NCBI RefSeq assembly: GCF_014648895.1 | Contig: NZ_BMRZ01000002.1 | Coordinates: forward strand, 930,001 to 994,000 | DNA length: 64,000 nt | From: Streptomyces tanashiensis | GTDB lineage: Bacteria > Actinomycetota > Actinomycetes > Streptomycetales > Streptomycetaceae | Direction of reading: 5' to 3' | Part shown: positions 57,667 through 64,000 of the stretch, one piece after another | Numbering within the stretch: the stretch's first letter is position 1 | Layout of the letters: each line of letters starts with the position of its first letter | The notes under the pieces: generated by a model | Told to the model about the DNA's origin: nothing | The model's input: only the letters and a program-made list of their open reading frames with translations | Databases searched by the model: none | Translations under genes and position numbers: made by a program

Positions 57667-58260
57667 TTATTCCTCGCCGGTCCCGGGGCCGCTGCCCCGC
57701 CGGAGCCGGCCGGACCACACGGGCTCCACCTGTTCCCACTCCCGCTCCCAGGCCGCGAGCCGGCCGCCCTCGGCGCACCGGCGTACGGCGGCGATCACAC
57801 CCACGCCCACCGCCCCGGCGACGGCCGCCGCACCCGTGCCGCCCGCCAGAGCCGTCAGTGTGCGGTCCGCGCCACTGGCCGGCGGGCGGGCGGGAGCGCC
57901 GTTGTCGTCCACCCACACGGCCACCGTGCGCCCCTGCGGGGTCCGGGGCGGGACCTGGACGGTTCCCGACCGGTGGACGTTGTCGGGGTACTCCCAGACG
58001 GCCGGCGCGACGGACCGCGGGACGACGTTCTGCCGGCTGACGGCCGGCGGATCCACGGCCCGACCCGTCGTGGTCGCCTGCACCTGGTGCCGGTGGGCGG
58101 CGAGTGCACGGTCGGCCCGCGCCCCGGCGCTCCACAGCATCCCGGCGGCGACGGCCCCGCAGATCAGGGCGATCGCCAGGACGAGCACCAGGGCGGCGCG
58201 CCGTACGGCCCCGGTCCCCGGCACGCCGGACCCGGGGCCCGGCAGCTCCCGGCGGTTCAT
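57667..58260 (-). CDS. Rv1733c-like two-helix membrane protein
   Basis: A 197-residue membrane protein with two transmembrane helices, ~20-45 (RRAALVLVLAIALICGAVAA) and ~140-160 (TALAGGTGAAAVAGAVGVGVI), and an extracellular loop of about 95 residues containing WEYPDNVHRSGTVQVPP and AVWVDDNGAPA. This topology and the VWVD-NG segment match the Rv1733c family, a DosR-regulon antigen in mycobacteria whose Streptomyces homologues are common. The ATG overlaps the upstream universal-stress-protein stop (ATGA), making it the third gene of that operon. Biochemical role unknown. Confidence 0.85.
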   Translation of the reverse strand: MNRRELPGPGSGVPGTGAVRRAALVLVLAIALICGAVAAGMLWSAGARADRALAAHRHQVQATTTGRAVDPPAVSRQNVVPRSVAPAVWEYPDNVHRSGTVQVPPRTPQGRTVAVWVDDNGAPARPPASGADRTLTALAGGTGAAAVAGAVGVGVIAAVRRCAEGGRLAAWEREWEQVEPVWSGRLRRGSGPGTGEE

Positions 58261-59207
58261 GCCGCACCTCCGAGCTCGCTTCCGATGGGGTGGGACCGAG
58301 CGGGCCGGCCGACGGGGCCGTCGCGAGGACGGGAGCGCCCGGCCCCGGAAGGAGCACTCTCCGTGGCCGCCCGCTCGGAAGGGGGAACGATGATCACGGG
58401 GCAGGCGGCGTGGTCCAGCAGACCGTGGACCGTGGAACCGAGCCGCGTGCCGGAGGACCCACCACGGCCCTCGCGTCCGACGACGACCGCGAGGGCCTCG
58501 CGGGAGGCCCGGGTGAGTTCCTCCACGGGGAGTCCGCGCAGGACCACCTGATCCAGCCGGACGTCCGGGTGGCGTTCGGCGCAGCCGGCGACCGACTCGG
58601 CGAGCAGCCGGTGGGGGCCGCCGAGGTCCTCGGTCCCGTCTCCTCGGGGCAGCGGGGGCCGGGGCCGTACCCAGACCGCCAGGAGCCGGGCCTCGCGCAG
58701 GCTCGCCTCCGTCGCGGCGAAGGCGACGGCGGTCCGGCAGTCCTCGCTGCCGTCCACGCCGACGACGATCAGCGGCGGGTGGACGGCCGTGTGCTCCGGT
58801 TCGCGGATCACGGCGACGGGGCAGTCGGCCCCTGCCGCCACCGGGACGGCGACGGAACCCTCGGCGAGGACTTCGGTGGCCCGGGCAAGGTGCCGTGAGC
58901 CCACGACGGCGAGTGCGGCACCCGGTGTCCTGTCGCGCAGCACGGTGGCGGGGGGCCCGTCGACGAGCTCCGTCGCGGTCCAGAGTCCTCCGTGCAGTTC
59001 CCGTACGAGGTCTTCGGCGTTGGTGAGCGCCGACTCGGCACGGGCGCGCGGGGAACCCCGGTGGGTGCGCACGGGCCCGTCGCCGAGCGGAGGCACGGCA
59101 ACGACCAGGCGCAGCCGCGCGCCTCTGCGTACGGCTTCGTCGGCGGCCCAGACGAGAGCCCGGACGGACACGTCGCGCGGGTCGATGCCGACCAGGATGT
59201 CGTTCAT
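58257..59207 (-). CDS. Universal stress protein (tandem USP domains), copy 1
   Basis: A 316-residue tandem UspA protein. Each half begins with the strand-Asp signature (ILVGIDPRDVSVRALVWAADEA; LIVVGVDGSEDCRTAVAFAATEA). The ATP-binding loop G-x2-G-x9-G-S/T is intact in the second half (GREGRGGSSGTRLGST) but degraded in the first (GSRHLARATEVLAEGS), so nucleotide binding may be limited to the C-terminal domain. The ATG overlaps the stop of the preceding USP gene and its own stop overlaps the Rv1733c-like gene. A C-terminal Arg/Pro tail of ~35 residues extends past the domain. Part of the dormancy-type operon. Confidence 0.9.
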   Translation of the reverse strand: MNDILVGIDPRDVSVRALVWAADEAVRRGARLRLVVAVPPLGDGPVRTHRGSPRARAESALTNAEDLVRELHGGLWTATELVDGPPATVLRDRTPGAALAVVGSRHLARATEVLAEGSVAVPVAAGADCPVAVIREPEHTAVHPPLIVVGVDGSEDCRTAVAFAATEASLREARLLAVWVRPRPPLPRGDGTEDLGGPHRLLAESVAGCAERHPDVRLDQVVLRGLPVEELTRASREALAVVVGREGRGGSSGTRLGSTVHGLLDHAACPVIIVPPSERAATESAPSGAGRSRPRDGPVGRPARSHPIGSELGGAA

Positions 59208-60109
59208 GGCGCGTCGTCCCGCGAGGCGAAGGCGGCCGGGACGATCTCCACGGGGCAGTGCGCGTGGTGGATCAGGGCGTGCGCCACACGTCCCAGGGAC
59301 GGTCCGACGCCGAGGGGGCGGCGGCCGCGCCCCATGACGAGCAGGTCCGTGTGGGCGCTCGCCTCGACCAGGATGCCGGGGGTGCTCGTGCCCGCCTCGA
59401 CGTGGTGCCCGACGATCAGACGGGGGTAGAGCTCGCGTACGTCGTCGGCGAGCGCCTTGACCTCGTGCACGCGCCGGCGGGCGATCGCGTCGAGGTCGTC
59501 GAGCATGGTGGCGACGCTGCCCACGTGCGTGAGGACGTTCCACACGCTGACGATGCGCAGGGCCGCCTTGCGCGCGTCGGCCTCGGCGGCGGCGAGCAGC
59601 AGCCAGTCCAGGTCCGCGCCGTCGTGCACGGCCGCGGTCACCGAGCCTGTCCCGGGCCGGTCGCTCTCCCCTCGGACGACGATCACGGGCACCTCGGCCC
59701 GCGCCGCGACACCCAGTCCGACCGAGCCGAGCATGAGGGACGAGAAACCGCCGAACCCCCGGTTGCCGACGACGATCGTTCCCCGCTCCCCGGCGGCGTC
59801 CCGGAGTGTGGACATCGGCTCGTGACGGCTGAGCTCCCTGGTCACGGAGAGCTCGGGACAGCGTTCGTGGACGGCGTCGACCGTCCGGGTCAGCAGGTCG
59901 CGGCCCGCTTCCCGCACCGCCTGCATCGTCTCGGCGTCGGTCCAGTAGGCCCGCCGGTCCGTGTCGGCGGCATGGACCAGACGCAGGGCCCGGCCCCTGA
60001 GCTCCGCCTCGGCCGCGGCCCAGAGTGCGGCCGTATGCGCGGAAGGAGACCCGTCGACTCCCACGACGACGTCACCGAGCTCCGGCCGGACGGGATTCTC
60101 GCCGTTCAT
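59204..60109 (-). CDS. Universal stress protein (tandem USP domains), copy 2
   Basis: A 301-residue tandem UspA protein. The first domain begins DVVVGVDGSPSAHTAALWAAAEA and has the complete ATP-binding loop GNRGFGGFSSLMLGSVG; the second ends with GRGRRPLGVGPSLGRVAHAL, a looser version of the loop. The start at 60109 has GGAGGAACG immediately upstream. It is the first gene of a three-gene coupled operon (two USPs and the Rv1733c-like protein). A good DevR-type palindrome lies ~90 bp upstream, so oxygen- or redox-dependent control is likely. Cytosolic; exact client process unknown, as for most USPs. Confidence 0.92.
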   Translation of the reverse strand: MNGENPVRPELGDVVVGVDGSPSAHTAALWAAAEAELRGRALRLVHAADTDRRAYWTDAETMQAVREAGRDLLTRTVDAVHERCPELSVTRELSRHEPMSTLRDAAGERGTIVVGNRGFGGFSSLMLGSVGLGVAARAEVPVIVVRGESDRPGTGSVTAAVHDGADLDWLLLAAAEADARKAALRIVSVWNVLTHVGSVATMLDDLDAIARRRVHEVKALADDVRELYPRLIVGHHVEAGTSTPGILVEASAHTDLLVMGRGRRPLGVGPSLGRVAHALIHHAHCPVEIVPAAFASRDDAP

Positions 60110-60199
60110 CGTTCCTCCTCCGGAGTACGCACCCGGGCGCCGGTGCGGCGCCCATGGAGCGGCACCTGCCACGTTGGCACCGCGGTGGTCCTCCTGGGA

Positions 60200-60215
60200 T
60201 GGGCCGTTCGGTCCC
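60200..60215. promoter_or_regulatory. Candidate DevR-type box upstream of USP operon
   Basis: TGGGCC-GTTC-GGTCCC, a palindrome matching GGGACC-N4-GGTCCC at 10 of 12 positions, 90 bp before the USP start. A second copy with the same GTTC centre occurs at 56473-56488. Resembles DevR/OsdR sites, although the spacing is 2 bp longer than in the mycobacterial box. Inferred. Confidence 0.45.
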
Positions 60216-60277
60216 CGATCGAGGCCGGCCCGGCCCCTCCTGCGTCCCTTGGCGTGAGCCGTCGGCGACGCGTCCCT

Positions 60278-61201
60278 TCATCCGTCTCCGGGCGAAGGGG
60301 CGGGGTCGTGCCGCGGGACGAGTGCGACGGGGCACGAGGCGTGGTGCAGGGCGCGGTGGGCGACCCTGCCGAGCTCCGGGCCGACCAGGCGGTGCCGGCG
60401 GCGGGCGCCGACGACCAGCAGGTCGGCGGCGGCGGCGCGTTCGGTCAGCACGCGGGAGGCGGGACCCTCGACCACGGTTCTGTGCAGCCGCACGCCGGGA
60501 TGGGCGCGCGCCACCGGTTCAAGGGCCTTGTCGAGGAGTTCCGAGGCTCGGTGCGCGAAGGCCGCACCGGGTTCCGCCGTCGCGAGCGAGGGGTCGACCG
60601 GTTCGTGGCCGGATCGCCGCCAGGAGGTGACGACGTCGAGTTCCGCCTCCCGGACGGCCGCCTCGCGGAAGGCGAACCGCACGGCCGGCTCATCCACGTC
60701 GTGGTCGCCGACGCCCAGCAGGATCCGCCGGTGGCGTGCCTCCAGGCTGTGCCGGTCCCCACGGACGACGACGACCGGGCCGTGAGCCCGGGCGGCCACG
60801 ACGAGACCGACGGATCCGAGCAGGACGTCCGCGATCGCTCCACGCCCCCGGGAGCCGACGACCAGGAGCCTGGCGTCCTGCCCCTCACGGAGCAGCGCGC
60901 TCTGGGCGTCCTCGGCGAGGACCTCCGTGGTGAGGGCGAGACCAGGGGCGCGGCGCCGGGCCCGTTCCGCGGCCGTTCGGACGACGTCTTCGGCAAGGAT
61001 CTCGCCCGAGGGCCGGTCCTTGCTCCTTTCCGCCGCGACGCCTTCGTAGCGTTCCCACAGCGAGGCGTGCACGATACGCAGCGGGCATCCGTGCCGTACC
61101 GCTTCGTCGACCGCCCAGTCCAAGGCCGTCAGGCCGGCATCCGAACCGTCGACGCCCACGATCACGGGGCCTGCCGCCACGGGTGCTTCCATCCTGCCCA
61201 C
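60278..61201 (-). CDS. Universal stress protein (tandem USP domains), copy 3
   Basis: A 307-residue tandem UspA protein, with GPVIVGVDGSDAGLTALDWAVDEAVRHG at the start of domain 1 and the ATP loop GSRGRGAIADVLLGSVG; domain 2 has RILLGVGDHDVDEPAVRFAFREA and GARRRHRLVGPELGRVAHRAL. GTG at 61201 and ATG at 61190-61192 are both possible starts; GGAAGG favours the first. It is a separate transcript from the other two USP genes and divergent from the chloride channel. Sequence similarity to copies 1 and 2 is clear at the motifs only, so these are old paralogues. Confidence 0.9.
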   Translation of the reverse strand: MGRMEAPVAAGPVIVGVDGSDAGLTALDWAVDEAVRHGCPLRIVHASLWERYEGVAAERSKDRPSGEILAEDVVRTAAERARRRAPGLALTTEVLAEDAQSALLREGQDARLLVVGSRGRGAIADVLLGSVGLVVAARAHGPVVVVRGDRHSLEARHRRILLGVGDHDVDEPAVRFAFREAAVREAELDVVTSWRRSGHEPVDPSLATAEPGAAFAHRASELLDKALEPVARAHPGVRLHRTVVEGPASRVLTERAAAADLLVVGARRRHRLVGPELGRVAHRALHHASCPVALVPRHDPAPSPGDG

Positions 61202-61527
61202 CGCCTTCCGCGTGCGTCGTCGCTCGTCGCCACGCGCGCACCGGGCCGTCGTGGCCGGCAGGGCCGGTCCGACCCGGCCGTGGCCCGTCCGGTACGCGAC
61301 GGTGGGAACTGCTCCGCGTCCTCACGCGGGCGGGTCGTTCTCACCTTCAGGGAACCATGCCCGTTCACCCCTCGCCAGGGAGGTCCGGACCCGTCTCGGT
61401 GGCACACCCGGTGAGTGCACGCATAACGGGCCTCCTTCCATGGAACATAGGGCGCCATAGACGCCGATATCACCACCCGCGTCCCGCAGCCCCGGGCCCG
61501 GCGTGGTGTGGAGCCGAGGAGGACCCC
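61202..61527. other. Divergent promoter region, USP3 / chloride channel
   Basis: A 326-bp non-coding region. It contains two small perfect palindromes, GGTCCGGACC near 61382-61391 and TTCCATGGAA near 61437-61446, and an AT-richer stretch around 61420-61475 that is the best promoter candidate for the channel. No ORF with a ribosome-binding site. Confidence 0.5.
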
Positions 61528-62913
61528 ATCTCCGCAACCCCACCGCCGACCCGCTCCGCGGACGCGCCGGGAAGCCAGCCCCAGGAAGCCGACCTGCTGC
61601 GGACGATGCTGCGCCGGCCCGAGTACCGGAAGGCCCTGGTGTTCTGCGGGCTGATCGGTGTTCCGGTCGCGCTCGTCGCCTTCTGGTTCCTCGTGGCGCT
61701 GAAGCAGCTGGAACAGCTGATCTGGACGGACTGGCCCAAGGACCTGGGCTGGAAGCAGGCTCCCTGGTGGTGGGGGCTCGTCCTGCTGCCGGTGGCCGGC
61801 CTCATCGTCGGTCTTGTGGTCGCGCGCCTTCCCGGTCGGGGCGGGCACATCCCGGCCGGCGGACTGCACTCGGGCGGGGTCTCGAAGGAGGCCTTGCCCG
61901 GTGTCGTCCTCGCCGCGATGGCCGGTCTGCCGCTCGGCGCCGTGCTCGGCCCCGAGGCGCCCCTGATCGCCCTCGGCGGCGGGCTGGCGCTGTTCTTCGC
62001 GGCCCTCGCCCGGGCGCCGCAGAACGAGTCGAGCACGGCGCTGCTCGGTGCGGCCGGGGCGGCGGCGGCCATCTCCGCGCTCTTCGGCAACCCGCTGGTG
62101 GGCGCCGTGCTGCTGATGGAGGTGGCCGGGGTGGGCGGGCCGCAGCTGTTCGCGGTGATGCTGCCGGCGCTGCTGACCAGCGGCGTGGGAGCGTTGATCT
62201 TCACCGGGTTCGTCCACTGGACGGGGCTGGCCACGGGGACTCTCGACATCGGCCTGCCCGTGCCACCGCCGCTCGACTGGGCGGACGTCCTGTGGGTGGT
62301 CGTCCTGGCGCCCGCCCTCGCGTTCCTCGTCCACGGGACCTTCGTGGGCGGCCGGTTCGCGGCACGCTTCGTGGCGGCCCGGACCGTACGGAACACCGTT
62401 CTGTGCGCGGCGGGCGCGGGGGTCTGCATCACCCTCTACGCCCTCGTCACCGGCCGCTCGCCGGCCGAGGCGGCCCTGTCCGGCGAGGCCGGGCTGTCCT
62501 CCCTGGCGGCGAACCCGCACGCCTGGTCGGTGGGGGCGCTCGTCGCGGTGCTGGCCTTCAAGGGTCTGGCGTACACGCTCTGTCTGGGCAGTCTGCGCGG
62601 CGGCCCCGTCTTTCCCTCCCTGTTCCTGGGAGGGGCGGCCGGGGTGCTGCTGGCGCCCCTGCCGGGCCTGGGGCTGGTGCCGGCGATGGCCATCGGCATG
62701 GCGGCCTCGGTGACCGCGGCCCTGCGGCTGCCCGTGAGCAGCGTGGTCCTGGTCGTGCTCCTGCTGGGCAACGTGGAGACGGTGGCGCTGGTGGTGCTGG
62801 CCGCGGTCATGTCCTTCGTCGTCACCCAGCTTCTGCCCCAGGGCCCGCGCATCCCCGCGTTCGGTGAGCACCCGGCCGGTCCGACGCGGCGCTCCCGACC
62901 CGGGCGGTCCTGA
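61528..62913 (+). CDS. ClC-family chloride channel/antiporter
   Basis: A ~461-residue membrane protein with 10-12 helices. ClC signatures are present: GRGGHIPAGG (GSGIPE-like), GPEAPLIALG (equivalent of GREGP, keeping the gating Glu) and GGPVFPSLFLGG (GxFxP). The Glu suggests H+/Cl- exchange. The start is puzzling: GAGGAGG at 61516-61522 is an ideal ribosome-binding site, but the codon 6 bases later is ATC, and the nearest in-frame ATG is at 61606 without a site; I set the start at 61528 provisionally. The protein would then begin with a ~30-residue polar tail. Neighbouring USP and SpoIIE-type genes suggest a stress or dormancy context. Confidence 0.85.
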   Translation: MSATPPPTRSADAPGSQPQEADLLRTMLRRPEYRKALVFCGLIGVPVALVAFWFLVALKQLEQLIWTDWPKDLGWKQAPWWWGLVLLPVAGLIVGLVVARLPGRGGHIPAGGLHSGGVSKEALPGVVLAAMAGLPLGAVLGPEAPLIALGGGLALFFAALARAPQNESSTALLGAAGAAAAISALFGNPLVGAVLLMEVAGVGGPQLFAVMLPALLTSGVGALIFTGFVHWTGLATGTLDIGLPVPPPLDWADVLWVVVLAPALAFLVHGTFVGGRFAARFVAARTVRNTVLCAAGAGVCITLYALVTGRSPAEAALSGEAGLSSLAANPHAWSVGALVAVLAFKGLAYTLCLGSLRGGPVFPSLFLGGAAGVLLAPLPGLGLVPAMAIGMAASVTAALRLPVSSVVLVVLLLGNVETVALVVLAAVMSFVVTQLLPQGPRIPAFGEHPAGPTRRSRPGRS

Positions 62914-62958
62914 GCCGCTGGGGGGGCCGGGCGTACGCCCGCGCCGGGGCTCCGGGGT

Positions 62959-63000
62959 CGCGGATCGCAGGCCGCGGATCGCAGGCCGCGGGCCGCAGGT
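62959..63000. repeat. 14-bp tandem repeat, three copies
   Basis: CGCGGATCGCAGGC at 62959 and 62973, then CGCGGGCCGCAGGT at 62987, in the 124-bp gap between convergent genes. Simple tandem duplication; no function evident. Confidence 0.85.
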
Positions 63001-63037
63001 CGGGGGTCCCGGGTCACAGGTCGTGGAAGTCAGGTGC

Positions 63038-64000
63038 TCAGGGGGCGGTGCTGATGCGGGCGACGAGAAGGGCGATGTCGTCGTCCGCCGAGGCCGGCAC
63101 GAGGTGGGTGAGCAGGGTGTCGCAGAGCGCCGACAGGGTCGGGGCGGGCTCGCCGAGCAGGTCGGTCAGTTCGGCGAGCCGTGCGTCGATGTCGCTGGTG
63201 CGGGACTCGACGAGGCCGTCGGTGTAGAGGACGAGGAGGCTGCCGGGGGGCAGCGTGACGTCGGTGGTCGTGAAGGCGATGCCGCCGACGCCCAGCGGCA
63301 GCCCCGGCGGTACGTCGATCAGGCGCACGGTGCCGTCGGGGAGGACGGCCGCGGGCGGCGGGTGGCCCGCACGGGTGATGCGGCAGTTGCCGGTGGCCGG
63401 GTCGACCACGATGGACAGGAAGGTCGCGAGCATCGGCTCGGCGAGATCGCGCAGTGCGGCCTCCAGCTGGTAGAGCATGTCCTCGGGGGCGAGATCGAGG
63501 CGGGCGAGGGCCCTGACGCTCGCGGAGAGCCGTCCCATCACCGCCGCGGCCCCGGTTCCGTGCCCCATCACGTCCCCGATGACGAGCACGGCTCTGCCGT
63601 CCTCCAGCGCGATGACGTCGTACCAGTCGCCGCCGACCTCGTTGACGTCGCTGGCCGGCAGGTAACGGTGGGCGACCTCGATCCCCGGCGGCGGGGTGAT
63701 GTGCTGCGGCAGCATGCTGCGCTGCAGCACGACGGCGGTGTCGTGCTCGCGGCGGTAGAGGCGCGCGTTGTCGACGCAGACGGCGGCGCGGGCCGCCAGT
63801 TCGCCGGCGAGGGCGACCTCCTCCTTGGTGAAGGGGCCGACGGGACGGGTCCGGTAGAAGGTGGCCAGGCCCAGCACCACGCCCCGGGCGTGCAGCGGGA
63901 CCATCATGAACGAGTGCACACCCAGCCGGAGCAGTGCCTCGGGGGCCGCGGAGTGGATCGCCGCCGGGGCGATGGCCTCCTCGTCGAACCGGGGGACGAC
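63038..64000 (-). CDS. GAF-SpoIIE/RsbU-type PP2C phosphatase (partial, runs off right edge)
   Basis: The C-terminal 320 residues of a serine phosphatase; the start is outside the window. A GAF end (MMVPLHARGVVLGLATFYRT ... AARAAVCVDNARLY) leads through LQRSMLPQHITPPPGIEVA into the SpoIIE domain with metal-binding DVNEVGGDWYDV and DGRAVLVIGDVMGHGTGAA, RAGHPPP, and YTDGLVESR. These enzymes dephosphorylate anti-anti-sigma factors in stress and development pathways. No HATPase domain follows the phosphatase. It converges with the chloride-channel gene. Missing N-terminal part may carry PAS or further GAF sensors. Confidence 0.9.
   Translation of the reverse strand, partial: VVPRFDEEAIAPAAIHSAAPEALLRLGVHSFMMVPLHARGVVLGLATFYRTRPVGPFTKEEVALAGELAARAAVCVDNARLYRREHDTAVVLQRSMLPQHITPPPGIEVAHRYLPASDVNEVGGDWYDVIALEDGRAVLVIGDVMGHGTGAAAVMGRLSASVRALARLDLAPEDMLYQLEAALRDLAEPMLATFLSIVVDPATGNCRITRAGHPPPAAVLPDGTVRLIDVPPGLPLGVGGIAFTTTDVTLPPGSLLVLYTDGLVESRTSDIDARLAELTDLLGEPAPTLSALCDTLLTHLVPASADDDIALLVARISTAP

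Overview
The window is high-GC actinobacterial DNA and looks like a Streptomyces chromosome. Third-position GC is extreme, genes overlap by ATGA or GTGA, one regulator gene carries a rare TTA codon, and the gene families (SARP regulators, MbtH, DevR/DevS, Rv1733c-like, bldA-type control) are typical of that genus. No rRNA, tRNA, CRISPR array or insertion-sequence transposase was recognised.

Layout. (1) 1-2000: an arsenic-type resistance locus with a partial flavin monooxygenase, an aquaporin and ArsR on the minus strand, divergent from an arsenate reductase. (2) 2444-5279: an alpha/beta hydrolase and a hypothetical protein, converging on a perfect 17-bp hairpin. (3) 5374-44699: the centrepiece, a non-ribosomal peptide synthetase (NRPS) gene cluster read almost entirely on the minus strand. 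From upstream to downstream it contains a SARP regulator with a TTA codon, a small secreted Thr/Gly-rich peptide (plus strand), an XRE/NB-ARC regulator, NRPS1 (C-A-T x3), a type II thioesterase, a SyrP-like dioxygenase, a stand-alone A-T didomain with a glutamine code, NRPS2 (C-T-C-T-C-[A remnant]-T, no working adenylation domain), a short repeat element, NRPS3 (A-C-T-C-A-T-TE) and MbtH. A terminator then separates this from a second transcript: glutamate mutase S and E subunits, an asparaginyl-tRNA-synthetase-like ligase, an FMN glutamate-synthase-like protein, a hypothetical protein, an MFS exporter and an Sfp-type phosphopantetheinyl transferase. (4) 44757-53621: accessory genes, including a secreted beta-helix protein, an amino-acid permease, a truncated SnoaL gene, a lipoprotein, a coupled MarR pair, and an ABC transporter coupled to a 47-codon ORF. 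(5) 53897-64000: a dormancy/hypoxia-type island with a DevR-like response regulator, a DevS-like GAF kinase, an Acg-like nitroreductase, an Rv1733c-like membrane protein, three universal stress proteins, a ClC chloride channel and a partial SpoIIE-type phosphatase.

How the cluster may work (inference). Glutamate mutase would make 3-methylaspartate. The tRNA-synthetase-like ligase, which lacks an anticodon domain, could amidate it or otherwise activate its carboxylate. The A-T protein would load glutamine, and the SyrP-like enzyme could hydroxylate a carrier-bound residue. The PPTase primes carriers, MbtH assists adenylation, TEII proofreads, the terminal TE releases the peptide and the MFS protein exports it. 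The main puzzle is NRPS2: three condensation domains and three carrier proteins with intact motifs, but no functional adenylation domain, next to an adenylation domain in NRPS3 that has no carrier of its own directly after it. Loading in trans is the simplest explanation. I could not match the cluster to a known product.
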